Shown here in pieces: positions 1 to 8,760 of a DNA stretch of 64,000 bases. Position numbers and translations under genes: made by a program. This DNA comes from Gallalistipes aquisgranensis. Its GTDB lineage: Bacteria; Bacteroidota; Bacteroidia; Bacteroidales; Rikenellaceae. Position 1 is the stretch's first letter, and each line of letters starts with the position of its first letter. Where the stretch lies: assembly GCF_014982715.1 (NCBI RefSeq), contig NZ_JADCJY010000002.1:1-64000 (forward strand), in the 5' to 3' direction. The notes beneath the pieces are model-generated. The model was not told where the DNA came from. It saw nothing but the letters and a program-made list of their open reading frames with translations, and made no database searches.

Positions 1-309
1 GCAGAAGCGCAACTTGAAAAAAATGACGCTATATCTATTCTGAACACCGGGAGTGATTATCCAAGTATGGTAACACTCGAAGATTTACGAATAATCATAC
101 GGAATGTAAGACCGGATTTGGATAAGGAAGAAATCGTATATCCAGCCACATTCACATTCGATCTGGGGTGTGACTCCCTTGATATGTTCGAAATTCTCCA
201 AGGGTGCGCCAAATTTTACGGCATCGGATTTACCGAATCCGATATGGCCAATATTATGACGGTCGGAAACTTGGCCGATATAATCCAACAAAAATTAAAC
301 AAACTCTAA
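1..309 (+). CDS. Acyl carrier protein or C-terminal ACP domain (5' end open)
   Basis: This encodes a carrier domain that would hold acyl or peptidyl intermediates on a 4'-phosphopantetheine arm. The motif LGCDSLDMFEI contains the expected D-S-L attachment site (Ser at residue 38 counting from the ATG at 67). Length from that ATG is 80 residues, normal for a stand-alone ACP. However, the same frame is open without a stop from base 1, so the domain may be the C-terminus of a larger protein that starts outside the window. A weak purine-rich stretch (GGGAGTG, 50-56) upstream of the ATG does not settle it. The partner enzymes are not visible. It is followed by a hairpin terminator. Certain as a carrier domain; start unresolved. 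Confidence 0.75.
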   Translation, partial: AEAQLEKNDAISILNTGSDYPSMVTLEDLRIIIRNVRPDLDKEEIVYPATFTFDLGCDSLDMFEILQGCAKFYGIGFTESDMANIMTVGNLADIIQQKLNKL

Positions 310-328
310 ATCATCCGCCTCTTGATTC

Positions 329-369
329 CAGGGACTGTTCTGAGAACTGCCGGACAGTCCCTGCGTTTT
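329..369 (+). terminator. Hairpin terminator after the ACP gene
   Basis: Inverted repeat with a 10-bp stem (CAGGGACTGT at 329-338 pairs with 354-363) is followed by CGTTTTCC. It lies 20 bases after the ACP stop codon and before the receptor gene. Confidence 0.6.
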
Positions 370-513
370 CCATGATTATTGCAATTTCAGAATTTCATCC
401 GGAAAAAGTCTAAATATCCTCTTTCTCATTTCCGAATTTCCCTGAAATTTCATATATTGCCATACAAGCCCCTCGGGAAACCAACAACTACACCAACCTC
501 AAACCCTGTGCGT

Positions 514-2967
514 ATGAAAACACCTCTACCGCACATCATCGTTCTTATACTGCTCATTCCGTTATGGGCGGCCGGCCAGAAAAACCAGGGTGTCCAGGGT
601 TCCGTATCGGATGCGGAGTCGGGACAGGCCATGGGTTATGTGACCATAGCCGCAGTCGACAGCAAAGGCAGACAGACCGGAACGGCCATCTCGCAGATTT
701 CCGGCAAATATTTTCTTCACCTGCCGCGTTCGGGAAAATACACCCTCTACTTCTCGTTCGTGGGCTACGGAACCGAAAGCCGGACCGTCGACTTCGGGGG
801 AACGACGCTCGGCCTGGGGAACCAGCGCCTCAAGCCCGGTATCGCTATCGAAGAGATTTTCGTGGCCGCCAGACCCCTGATCCGCAGGGAGAGCGACCGG
901 ATCGTCTTCGACGTAGGCAAAGACCCGGAGGTAGGCAAATTCAAAATGATGGAGATCATGTCCAAAATCCCTGAACTGGAGATGTCTCCCGGCAGCGGGA
1001 ATCTGAATTTCCAGGGACAGCCGCTGGAAAAAATCCTGATCGACGGAAGACACAACGACATCATCCACCACAGCCGCCAGTATCCAATGGAGTTCATCCG
1101 CGCCGACTACATGGCTCAGATCGAAGTGATTCTGCCCGGCTCGCCCGAATACCACAACGAAAAACCGATCCTCAACATCAAACTCGACCGCCCCCTACCC
1201 TACGGTATCGCCGGAGAGATCAGACCGAACGCCTCGTCAGACAAAGCATTCGGAATAAAAAGCGATCTCGTGGCCAACACACCGATCACGGGCATCGGAG
1301 TCAATTACCAGTTCCTGTTCTCCGACGCACCGAAACTCGAAAACAGATCGACCCGGGAAAATTTTCTGCCGGAAAGCAACGACCGACTGCTCGAAAGCCG
1401 GTCGGAATCGAGCCACATGACACGCTCCCACAACCTGAACGTCTCGCTTTTCCGCCCCCTGTTCCGGAATACGGGAAACATACGGCTGCAAGGAAGCACC
1501 CAACGCGCCGAAACGATTGCGGGCAAGACGAACACTTCGGAAAGCTACGACACAGAAGGCAACCGTACATCGGGAAACTCTACCTCGTCCCGGATGTACG
1601 GCCAACAGCCGATGAAGTTCAACGGAGGAGTCGGTCTCGACAAATTCTGGAAAACATACACCCGAAGATTCAACCTCAAATTCGGATATGACTATACGGA
1701 CCGCCCCACCGAAAACCGGACGACCACCCGGATCGAACCGTCACCCGAAACGGTATCCGAACAACAATCCCGCAGTCGTTCCGGATCGGTCCAGCATGCT
1801 CTCAAAGGGACCTTCTCATTCATCAACGGCACCTCCATCACTGCCTCCAGCCGTAATCGGATGCTCTACCTGAGTACGGGATACGTGAACCGCCGGTACG
1901 AAAACACGTCACAATACTATCTCCTCGACGACCTGTCGGGAGAATACATCGAAGAGGAGACCCGTTTCAACGGACTGAACTACCGGCAGGAATTCTCCTA
2001 CTGCTACCTGGGTTACTCTGACAACTTATTCAACAACCGCCTCTCCTACTCCCTGCGGCTGCACGGAGAATACCTCGCCAACGAAGGCACCTACCAGAGC
2101 CGGGAGAGCATTCCGCTGGACTATCATGAATTCAACCTGCTGCCTCAGATCCGACTGGCGTACGAGATCAAACGGGCGAATTTCCGCCTCGGATACAGCG
2201 CCAGTGTCCAACGACCCAACCTGATGCAGATGAGCCCCTATGTCAACGACACCGATCCCGATAACCTCTCCGCCGGCAATCCCGAACTGAAAGGACAATA
2301 CATGCACGCAGCCTTTTTCAATTACAGCCAGCGAATCGACCGGTTTCCGCTCAAAATGCTCGCCCTGCGTTACTATTTCCGCAGCACGAACAATGCCATC
2401 GAACGCACGACGACGGTCGACGGGAACAACGTCTCCTTCACCACCTACGAAAATCTGGGGCGGTCGAGACAAAGCGACATCAGTTTCACCATAAGCACCC
2501 GAGAGTTTTTCAAGAAGATATCAGCCTACTTTTCCATCCAATATTCCCACGATTACTATCGGTTCCACGACGGTACGGAAAACCGAAACAACCGACTGTC
2601 CGGCAGTGCATCGCTCTATTTCCATCCGGCCAAAGGTATGCAGATAAACGCCTCGTACAACATCCGTCCGACCTCCAGGTCGGCCCAACGCCAGTCGGAC
2701 GACCGCTACTCTTCCCTGAATGTCAGTCTCAGCAAATATTTTCCCAAAGCCCATCTGGGAGGAAGCATCGAGGTCGAAGACCTGCTGAACGGGCACAGGT
2801 TCCTCCGGGAGACCCTCGGTTCGACCTCCTTCTTCCAGACCAGCTACCGCGAACAACTCGGACGAATCTTCCGGTTCAGTCTCTACTGGCGTTTCGGCAA
2901 ATTCAAGCAGGAGGCGAAACAACAGCATATCGACAGCGGCGTGTACGACATGGGAACGCGAGAGTGA
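514..2967 (+). CDS. TonB-dependent receptor-like outer membrane beta-barrel protein
   Basis: An outer membrane protein of 817 residues. It begins with a signal peptide (MKTPLPHIIVLILLIPLWAAG), then a carboxypeptidase-regulatory-like beta-sandwich (about 25-95, GSVSDAESGQAMGYVTIAAV). A plug-like segment follows (IPELEMSPGSGNLNFQGQPLEKILIDG), then a long beta-barrel with the typical strand GNPELKGQY. This order fits the outer-membrane beta-barrel family Pfam OMP_b-brl_3 rather than SusC, and no SusD partner is adjacent. The start at 514 was chosen over an upstream TTG (379) because it gives a clean signal peptide. The transported ligand cannot be told from sequence. Confidence 0.85.
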   Translation: MKTPLPHIIVLILLIPLWAAGQKNQGVQGSVSDAESGQAMGYVTIAAVDSKGRQTGTAISQISGKYFLHLPRSGKYTLYFSFVGYGTESRTVDFGGTTLGLGNQRLKPGIAIEEIFVAARPLIRRESDRIVFDVGKDPEVGKFKMMEIMSKIPELEMSPGSGNLNFQGQPLEKILIDGRHNDIIHHSRQYPMEFIRADYMAQIEVILPGSPEYHNEKPILNIKLDRPLPYGIAGEIRPNASSDKAFGIKSDLVANTPITGIGVNYQFLFSDAPKLENRSTRENFLPESNDRLLESRSESSHMTRSHNLNVSLFRPLFRNTGNIRLQGSTQRAETIAGKTNTSESYDTEGNRTSGNSTSSRMYGQQPMKFNGGVGLDKFWKTYTRRFNLKFGYDYTDRPTENRTTTRIEPSPETVSEQQSRSRSGSVQHALKGTFSFINGTSITASSRNRMLYLSTGYVNRRYENTSQYYLLDDLSGEYIEEETRFNGLNYRQEFSYCYLGYSDNLFNNRLSYSLRLHGEYLANEGTYQSRESIPLDYHEFNLLPQIRLAYEIKRANFRLGYSASVQRPNLMQMSPYVNDTDPDNLSAGNPELKGQYMHAAFFNYSQRIDRFPLKMLALRYYFRSTNNAIERTTTVDGNNVSFTTYENLGRSRQSDISFTISTREFFKKISAYFSIQYSHDYYRFHDGTENRNNRLSGSASLYFHPAKGMQINASYNIRPTSRSAQRQSDDRYSSLNVSLSKYFPKAHLGGSIEVEDLLNGHRFLRETLGSTSFFQTSYREQLGRIFRFSLYWRFGKFKQEAKQQHIDSGVYDMGTRE

Positions 2968-3093
2968 CCCCGATTCCGTCGCTTCCGCCCGTTTTCCGCT
3001 CCCGGAACCGGAAAGAGGTGGCTTTTCCTCGCCGATCCGTTCTTTTTCCGCGAAATGAACGATGGGCATGATTCATCTTTTTCGCATTTTAAT

Positions 3094-3101
3094 TACCTTT
3101 G
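3094..3101 (+). promoter_or_regulatory. Bacteroidetes -7 box (TACCTTTG)
   Basis: Exact TAnnTTTG match 18 bases before the ATG at 3119. It rules out translation from the earlier ATG at 3062, which would lie upstream of the transcript start. Confidence 0.6.
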
Positions 3102-3118
3102 CCCAAATCGCATGCACA

Positions 3119-4798
3119 ATGAACGGAAACGGCTCCGGAATGAAACCCACCACCCTGCTCTGCCTTCTGCTTGGCGGATGGTGGATCGTCAACCTAATCC
3201 AGGCGGGATGTACGGAACTGGCCAACGACGAGGCGTACTACCACATGTTTTCCCGCGAACTGGCCTGGGGTTATTTCGACCATCCGCCCATGACGGCCCT
3301 GCTTGTACGCATGGGTGCCTTTCTGGGCGGAGAGTTGGGGGTCCGTTTCTTCTTCACGATCCTGCAACCGCTCTACCTGCTGATCCTCTACCGGATCATC
3401 CGGCCGGAACAGCCGACCCGCCGGGACGTGTTGCTCTATTTCGTGATCTGCGCGGCCCTTCCCGTCCTGCAGCTCTACGGCTTCATCGCAGTACCCGACG
3501 CTCCCCTATTGCTGTTCTCGGCTCTGTTCCTGCTCTGCTACAAGCGTTTTACGGAACGGGATTCGCTGCCGAACGCCCTGTGGCTGGGCCTCTCGGTCGC
3601 CGCACTGGCTTACAGCAAATACCACGGGGCGCTGGTGGTATTCTTCACGCTCGTCTCCAATCCCCGGATATTCCGGCAGCCCAGGCTCTACCTGGCGGGC
3701 GGCGTGGCCCTGCTGTTGCTCGTGCCGCATCTGATCTGGCAATACGAGCACGATTTCGCCTCGATCCGCTACCATCTGGCCGGCCGGAACGGATTCTTCA
3801 AGTTCAACTACATCACGGAATATATCCTCAACATTTTCGCCATCTTCAATCCGCTTTTCTTCCCGCTCTACGTCAAATCGTGGATCAAATCGAAATCGGC
3901 GAACCCGACCGAACGGGCCATCTACTGCATAACGCTGGGACTGATCGTGTTTTTCCTGCTGTCAAGCATCCGGGGATACGTCCAGCCGCAATGGGTGATC
4001 GTCTCTTCGTTCGGATTCATCCTGCTTTTGTTCGGTTATGCACGGCGGCATCCCCGCACCCGGAAATACACGATGGTCTCGGGGTGTGTCACGATCGGGC
4101 TGATCGGCCTGGTACGGCTGGTGATGATCTTCAACCCGATCGGCCTCCGGTTCGAGGTGTTCGACAATAAAACGAGCTACGGAGCCATCGCCGCCGTCGC
4201 GCAGGGACGCCCCGTCATCTTCGGAGGCAGCTACGCCATAGCGGCGAAATACGGATTCTATACGGGTCAGCCCGCCTTCTCTCAACCGTCGATCAACTAC
4301 CGCACCAGTCAATGGCAGTACATGGACACGGACACACGGGCTGCCGGAGGTCCCGTCCTGATCGAAACCGGACCGGAGGGAGCGGACTCCACCCTGCACC
4401 TGGCCAACGGCCGGGACTTCAGTTATGTCGCGGTCGCCGATTTCAGGCCCGTCCGGAAAGTGGAAATCGCCGGCCGTCCCCTTCCCCGCCGCGTGAAGGT
4501 CGGGGAGACACTCACTGTCCCGCTCACCATTTTCAACCCGTACGACTACGATATCGGACTGAGCCCCGAATCGAATCCGCTCGTACTGGCCTGGGGCCGC
4601 AACAAGGAGGTATTCCGAGAATATGTCCTCCCCGTGAAGGGTACCGTTCCCGCAGGATCGCTGCTGCGGCAGACGGTTCGTTTCACCGTCCCCGAAGAGT
4701 TGGCTTCTCCCCGGGAGTACCGCGTGGGTTTCACGATCCGGCCCCGTTATCAGGGTTATTGGTTCAACAGTAAAGAGAGCAAAGTGAGCGTAGAGTGA
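3119..4798 (+). CDS. GT39-type polyprenyl-phosphate sugar transferase
   Basis: Multi-spanning inner membrane protein of about 559 residues. The N-terminal signature NDEAYYHMFSRELAWGYFDHPPM is typical of the dolichyl-phosphate-mannose/ArnT-like glycosyltransferase family (GT39/PMT_2), where the acidic pair in the first periplasmic loop is catalytic. About ten hydrophobic segments follow. The last roughly 110 residues (KVGETLTVPLTIFNPYDYDIG onward) look like a soluble beta-sandwich domain. It probably moves a sugar from a lipid carrier to a periplasmic acceptor. The downstream GtrA protein (26 bases away) and acetyltransferase suggest an envelope-glycan modification operon. The start could also be the ATG at 3140. 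The donor sugar is unknown. Confidence 0.85.
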   Translation: MNGNGSGMKPTTLLCLLLGGWWIVNLIQAGCTELANDEAYYHMFSRELAWGYFDHPPMTALLVRMGAFLGGELGVRFFFTILQPLYLLILYRIIRPEQPTRRDVLLYFVICAALPVLQLYGFIAVPDAPLLLFSALFLLCYKRFTERDSLPNALWLGLSVAALAYSKYHGALVVFFTLVSNPRIFRQPRLYLAGGVALLLLVPHLIWQYEHDFASIRYHLAGRNGFFKFNYITEYILNIFAIFNPLFFPLYVKSWIKSKSANPTERAIYCITLGLIVFFLLSSIRGYVQPQWVIVSSFGFILLLFGYARRHPRTRKYTMVSGCVTIGLIGLVRLVMIFNPIGLRFEVFDNKTSYGAIAAVAQGRPVIFGGSYAIAAKYGFYTGQPAFSQPSINYRTSQWQYMDTDTRAAGGPVLIETGPEGADSTLHLANGRDFSYVAVADFRPVRKVEIAGRPLPRRVKVGETLTVPLTIFNPYDYDIGLSPESNPLVLAWGRNKEVFREYVLPVKGTVPAGSLLRQTVRFTVPEELASPREYRVGFTIRPRYQGYWFNSKESKVSVE

Positions 4799-4823
4799 CA
4801 CACGCACCTCATGGAATAAGATC

Positions 4824-5198
4824 ATGATTCAGCAATTCATCAAATTCTGCGTAGTCGGGGGTTCCGGCATGGTGGTGGACTTCGGCATTACCTACCTGCT
4901 GAAGGAGTTGGTCAAAGTCAACAAATATATCGCCAATTCCGCGGGATTCCTCTGCGCAGCCACTTCGAATTACATCCTCAACCGTATCTGGACCTTCGGC
5001 AGCACCGATCCGCACGTAGCCCGCCAGTATCTGATCTTCATCGGCATTTCGCTGATCGGACTGGCAATCAACAACGCCGCGATCTATGTGCTGAACGACC
5101 GTTTCCGCCTCAATTTCTATTTCGCCAAACTGTTGGCGATCGGAGTGGTCACCTTCTGGAACTTCTTTATGAACTATTTCTTCAATTTCAGCGCATGA
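4824..5198 (+). CDS. GtrA family membrane protein
   Basis: A 124-residue protein with four predicted transmembrane helices. It opens with the typical GtrA pattern IKFCVVGGSGMVVDFGITYLL and contains NYILNRIWTFGS, the family signature near helix 2-3. GtrA-like proteins are thought to flip undecaprenyl-phosphate-linked sugars across the inner membrane. The gene follows a GT39-type transferase and overlaps the next gene by 4 bp (ATGA), so the three are likely translated together and supply lipid-linked sugar to the transferase. Confidence 0.88.
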   Translation: MIQQFIKFCVVGGSGMVVDFGITYLLKELVKVNKYIANSAGFLCAATSNYILNRIWTFGSTDPHVARQYLIFIGISLIGLAINNAAIYVLNDRFRLNFYFAKLLAIGVVTFWNFFMNYFFNFSA

Positions 5199-5770
5199 AA
5201 AAGCCTCTGAGCGAAAAGGAGAAGATGCTGGCATCGGAACTCTACACGGCCTCCGACCCGGAACTGGTCCGGGAACGCATCCGCGTACGGCGCGATCTGA
5301 AACGGCTGAACGACATGGTCTACGGCGACGACCCGGACTATGAAACCGTCCTGCGGCGCATCCTGCCCAATTGCAGCCCGGACGTACAGGTACAGCCGCC
5401 GTTCTACTGCGACTACGGTTACAACATCCGCTGCGGGGAGAACACCTTTTTCAACTTTGACTGTGTGGTGCTCGACGTGGCTCCCGTCACGATCGGGAAA
5501 AACGGCTTTTTCGCCCCGAAGGTCCAACTCTACACGGCAGGCCATCCGCTCGACCATAAAATGCGGGGCGACATGCTCGAATACGGGAAACCGATCACCA
5601 TCGGCGACGACTGTTGGCTCGGGGGCGGCGTGATCGTATGTCCGGGCGTGACGATCGGCGACCGCGTAGTGGTCGCCGCCGGGTCGGTCGTAGCGAAAGA
5701 CATCCCTTCGGATTCGCTGGCCGCAGGCAATCCCGCCCGCGTGATCCGTTCCCTGAAAAAGGAAAATTAA
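5195..5770 (+). CDS. Maltose/galactoside O-acetyltransferase-type enzyme
   Basis: A 191-residue cytoplasmic acetyl-CoA-dependent sugar O-acetyltransferase of the Maa/LacA left-handed beta-helix family. The N-terminal Mac domain (EKEKMLASELYTASDPELVRER) is followed by hexapeptide repeats. The catalytic-type histidine lies in YTAGHPLD, and the C-terminal repeat reads IGDDCWLGGGVIVCPGVTIGD. Length and domain order are normal. The start overlaps the GtrA stop (ATGA). The true acceptor sugar is not evident. Confidence 0.88.
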   Translation: MKKPLSEKEKMLASELYTASDPELVRERIRVRRDLKRLNDMVYGDDPDYETVLRRILPNCSPDVQVQPPFYCDYGYNIRCGENTFFNFDCVVLDVAPVTIGKNGFFAPKVQLYTAGHPLDHKMRGDMLEYGKPITIGDDCWLGGGVIVCPGVTIGDRVVVAAGSVVAKDIPSDSLAAGNPARVIRSLKKEN

Positions 5771-5777
5771 TCGCTTC

Positions 5778-5978
5778 CTACTTCAGCGTATCCGCTCCGG
5801 GCAGAGCCACAGCGGCGGAATCGGCAGCAGCCCCCTCATCGGGTCGTACGGCGACGGTCTCTTCCGTACGCTCTTCCACGACCTCTTCCGGTGCAGGCAC
5901 CTCCGGGTGCCGGACCACCCACACGATAATGAAGACAACGGCGAGTGCCGCGATGATTCCGATGATTTTCTTTGCCAT
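5778..5978 (-). CDS. Small single-span membrane protein
   Basis: A 66-residue protein with one N-terminal membrane helix (IIGIIAALAVVFIIVWVV), a short positively charged start (MAKK), and an acidic, proline/alanine-rich tail (PEVPAPEEVVEERTEE). It lies 27 bases downstream of the S41 protease stop on the same strand and is convergent with the acetyltransferase gene, 7 bases away. No family is recognised. The topology suggests a periplasmic or cytosolic acidic tail that could dock onto another protein. Confidence 0.6.
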   Translation of the reverse strand: MAKKIIGIIAALAVVFIIVWVVRHPEVPAPEEVVEERTEETVAVRPDEGAAADSAAVALPGADTLK

Positions 5979-6005
5979 GTTCTTCGGGTTTAACGGTTCC
6001 GGCCG

Positions 6006-7625
6006 TTATTGGCCGTTCAGTTCGTCGATCGCGCGGACGATCACATTGTCGATCGGGTAGATATTCGAGTAGAAGCCCGCATCCTCCAGCACCGAGTTCC
6101 GGCCTATATAAGCCCTCAGCTGGGCCGTAATCAGGGCCCGCGAACGCTCGATCTGCTCCTTGTCCGGGGCGACGCCCCGGCGTGAAGCATAGGCGATGAA
6201 GTCGTCGAAGAGTCCCGGATCGCTGTCCAGCAGGGCATCGAGCTCAGACACCGTCTTGACTTCGTTCAGTTTTTCACGGATGCGGTCGGAATACTCGATC
6301 GTATATTTGTAAAGGATATTGCGCCCTGTCACCTCCAGGAAATAGGGCGTCATGTCGGTCGTGTCGAGCGGAACGAAAATATCAGGCATGATGCCTCCCC
6401 CTCCGTAGACCACCTTGCCACCGGGCGTAGTGAAACGCAGGCTGTCGGCAAACTTGATGCTGTCAGCCGAAAACATTTCGTTGTGGCGGAAACGGGTCAC
6501 CAGATCGTTGTTGTACTCGTCCGTCCCGTGTGTATAGGGCTTCTGGATGGACCGGCCCGTCGGCGTGTAATAACGGGCGATAGTGAGCCGCAATGCCGAA
6601 CCGTCCGGATAGGGAAACTGTTGCTGAACGAGCCCTTTGCCGTATGACCGGCGGCCGATCACCGTGCCCCGGTCGTTATCCTGAATGGCACCGGCCAGAA
6701 TTTCGCTCGACGAGGCGCTGCCCTCGTCGATCAGAATGGCCAGCGGCATATCGGTATATCCTCCCCGGCCGTCGCTGAACTCCTCCACGCGCCTTTTGCG
6801 TTTGTCCTCGGTGTAAACGATCAGTTTCTGTCCGGGCAGGAACTCGTTGGCGATCCGGATCGCCTGATCCAGAAAACCGCCCGTATTTCCCCTCAGGTCG
6901 AAAATCAGCCGGGTCATCCCCTCTCCTTTCAGCCGGTCGAGGGCGGCCTTCAGTTCATCGTACGAATTTTTCGAAAATGCAGTCAGTTTCACGAACCCGA
7001 CCTGCGGCGCAATCATAAAGGCGGCGTCGATACTCTTGATCGGAATCACGCCCCGCTCCACCGTCACGGGCACCAGATCGCCGATTCCCGACCGCTGGAG
7101 GGAAAGATTCACCTTCGTGCCCCGTTTTCCGCGCAGGAGTTTCACGATCCGGTCCTGCGGAATCTTCCGGCCGGCCACCAGCGAATCGTCGATCCGGATG
7201 ATCCGGTCGCCCGCCTTCACTCCGGCCTTGTCGCTGGGCCCGGACGAGATCACGTTAAGCACGATCACCGTATCGGTCGCCATGTTGAAAACCACGCCGA
7301 TTCCGTCGAACTCCCCGTCCAGCGTCTCGTTGGCCGCCGCCATATCCGGCACGGGAATATAGACCGAATGGGGGTCCAGCTCTTTCACGAGCACGGGCAA
7401 CACATGTTCCGCAATGGAGTCCATATTCACGGAATCGACATACAGATTCTCGATCAGCGAAAGCGTGTAGCCGATCTTATCGCCCGAAAACGGCAACGTC
7501 CGCGACCGGCGCTGCTGCGATTCGGCGCTGTTGCGGCCCAACAGCGAGCCGATCAGGATACCCGCCGCCACGGCCACCGCCAGCAGGGAGGGAAAAAGGA
7601 TATTCCGTTTCGTATTCTTATACAT
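6006..7625 (-). CDS. S41 family C-terminal processing peptidase
   Basis: A 539-residue periplasmic serine protease of the Tsp/CtpA type. The N-terminal signal anchor (about 8-30) is followed by an N-terminal helical region and a PDZ domain (about 105-195; GIGVVF, GVKAGDRIIRIDD). The S41 core carries LRGNTGGFLDQA, the nucleophile in EGSASSSEI (Ser305) and the general-base lysine in SYGKGLVQ (Lys330). The 25-residue Ser-Lys spacing equals that of E. coli Tsp (Ser430/Lys455). Such proteases trim C-termini of envelope proteins. It sits between a DUF3078 gene and a small membrane protein on the same strand. Confidence 0.93.
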   Translation of the reverse strand: MYKNTKRNILFPSLLAVAVAAGILIGSLLGRNSAESQQRRSRTLPFSGDKIGYTLSLIENLYVDSVNMDSIAEHVLPVLVKELDPHSVYIPVPDMAAANETLDGEFDGIGVVFNMATDTVIVLNVISSGPSDKAGVKAGDRIIRIDDSLVAGRKIPQDRIVKLLRGKRGTKVNLSLQRSGIGDLVPVTVERGVIPIKSIDAAFMIAPQVGFVKLTAFSKNSYDELKAALDRLKGEGMTRLIFDLRGNTGGFLDQAIRIANEFLPGQKLIVYTEDKRKRRVEEFSDGRGGYTDMPLAILIDEGSASSSEILAGAIQDNDRGTVIGRRSYGKGLVQQQFPYPDGSALRLTIARYYTPTGRSIQKPYTHGTDEYNNDLVTRFRHNEMFSADSIKFADSLRFTTPGGKVVYGGGGIMPDIFVPLDTTDMTPYFLEVTGRNILYKYTIEYSDRIREKLNEVKTVSELDALLDSDPGLFDDFIAYASRRGVAPDKEQIERSRALITAQLRAYIGRNSVLEDAGFYSNIYPIDNVIVRAIDELNGQ

Positions 7626-7672
7626 AACCGTCTGTTTTCAAAGGGAGCAAATTCCATACCGCCGGCCGGCCG

Positions 7673-8674
7673 CTATTTGTTGGTGATCTTGTAGGAAAGT
7701 CCCACACTGAGCGAGTAGTTCAGCTGGGGCCGTTCGGGCTTGGGGGTGTTGGCGTATTTATCATAATAGAAAAGGGCGTAAACCGTCGTCGAGAGAAAAC
7801 GCGTGGCCTTGATTTCGAACGTATTCTCCCATCGGACCGTGGGCGGGGTCTTGATATTGGTAAACGAATAGAGCGACCACCGGTAGCGGAATATCTGTTT
7901 GAAGAACTCCTTGTCGAAGTCGATCCTCACCGAGGGTCCCACCTGCCCCTTCGACCGCTTTCCCAGTTCGAGACCGTTGAGCCCCTTTCCGCCCACACCG
8001 TTTTCCCTCAGGTATTCGTCGAGCACCATCACGACGCTGCCCGCTACCGGAGAGATGGTAATGTTGAAAGGCGAACCCTCCTTCTTGTAGTTGAAACCGA
8101 CCGATATGTCGAAGAAACCCGGCGCCATGAAAGTGGACACCTTCGTCGAATCGGTCCGGGACTTGTACCCGATCGAAAACTGGCTGCGCAGGTTGGCCGT
8201 AGCCGCATACGACCAGTTCTTGTGCATCTTCCAGGTCGTCTGCACGTTCAGCTTGAATTCATCTTCGTTCTTGAAAGCCCTCTTTTCGATCACATTGAAA
8301 CCGTAACGGGCCTCCACCTTGTAATCGAGCCCGAACCGTTCCCGGGTGTGCTGATGGCGGAAATAAAGGGTCGTCCGCGCGGCCAGCGTATTGTCGCCGC
8401 CGCCCGCCCAGTTCACGAATTTGGTCTGGGTACCCTGCAATCCCAGATTCAGCTCGATGGCATTGCGCTCCTTGCGGAGTTTGCGTCGTTCGGCCTCCCA
8501 GAGCGCCTTGCTGAAAAAATCGTTGCGGTATTCGGTCTGCCGGACGGAATCGGCCCGTGCCCGGGTCTCGACAGCCGACGGCTCGACTTTTGATATGGAA
8601 AACTGGGCGACCGCCGTACAGGAAAAGAACACGGGAAACAGGAAAAACAGAATTTTCATCGCCCTCATCATCAT
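7673..8674 (-). CDS. DUF3078 domain-containing outer membrane protein
   Basis: A 333-residue protein with signal peptide (KILFFLFPVFFSCTAVAQ) and a beta-strand-rich body consistent with an outer-membrane beta-barrel. It carries the features of DUF3078 proteins of Bacteroidetes: LNLGLQGTQTKFVNWAGGGDN, ARTTLYFRHQH and SVGFNYKKEGSPFNITISPVAG. Function unknown. The start (ATG at 8674, or 8671/8668/8659) was chosen because a TATATTTG promoter box lies just upstream and would exclude the longer open frame to 8722. Confidence 0.8.
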   Translation of the reverse strand: MMMRAMKILFFLFPVFFSCTAVAQFSISKVEPSAVETRARADSVRQTEYRNDFFSKALWEAERRKLRKERNAIELNLGLQGTQTKFVNWAGGGDNTLAARTTLYFRHQHTRERFGLDYKVEARYGFNVIEKRAFKNEDEFKLNVQTTWKMHKNWSYAATANLRSQFSIGYKSRTDSTKVSTFMAPGFFDISVGFNYKKEGSPFNITISPVAGSVVMVLDEYLRENGVGGKGLNGLELGKRSKGQVGPSVRIDFDKEFFKQIFRYRWSLYSFTNIKTPPTVRWENTFEIKATRFLSTTVYALFYYDKYANTPKPERPQLNYSLSVGLSYKITNK

Positions 8675-8691
8675 ATCGGATTTCGAACGTA

Positions 8692-8699
8692 CAAATATA
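8692..8699 (-). promoter_or_regulatory. -7 box of the DUF3078 gene (TATATTTG)
   Basis: Exact TAnnTTTG match on the minus strand, 17 bases ahead of the chosen ATG. Together with 8730-8737 it forms a compact divergent promoter pair. Confidence 0.6.
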
Positions 8700-8729
8700 G
8701 CATAAAATAGGTTTCCGGTCAAATTTTCT

Positions 8730-8737
8730 TATTTTTG
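8730..8737 (+). promoter_or_regulatory. -7 box of endonuclease IV (TATTTTTG)
   Basis: Exact TAnnTTTG match 23 bases before the endonuclease IV start codon. Confidence 0.6.
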
Positions 8738-8760
8738 CAGATAAATCAAACCCGACGGAT

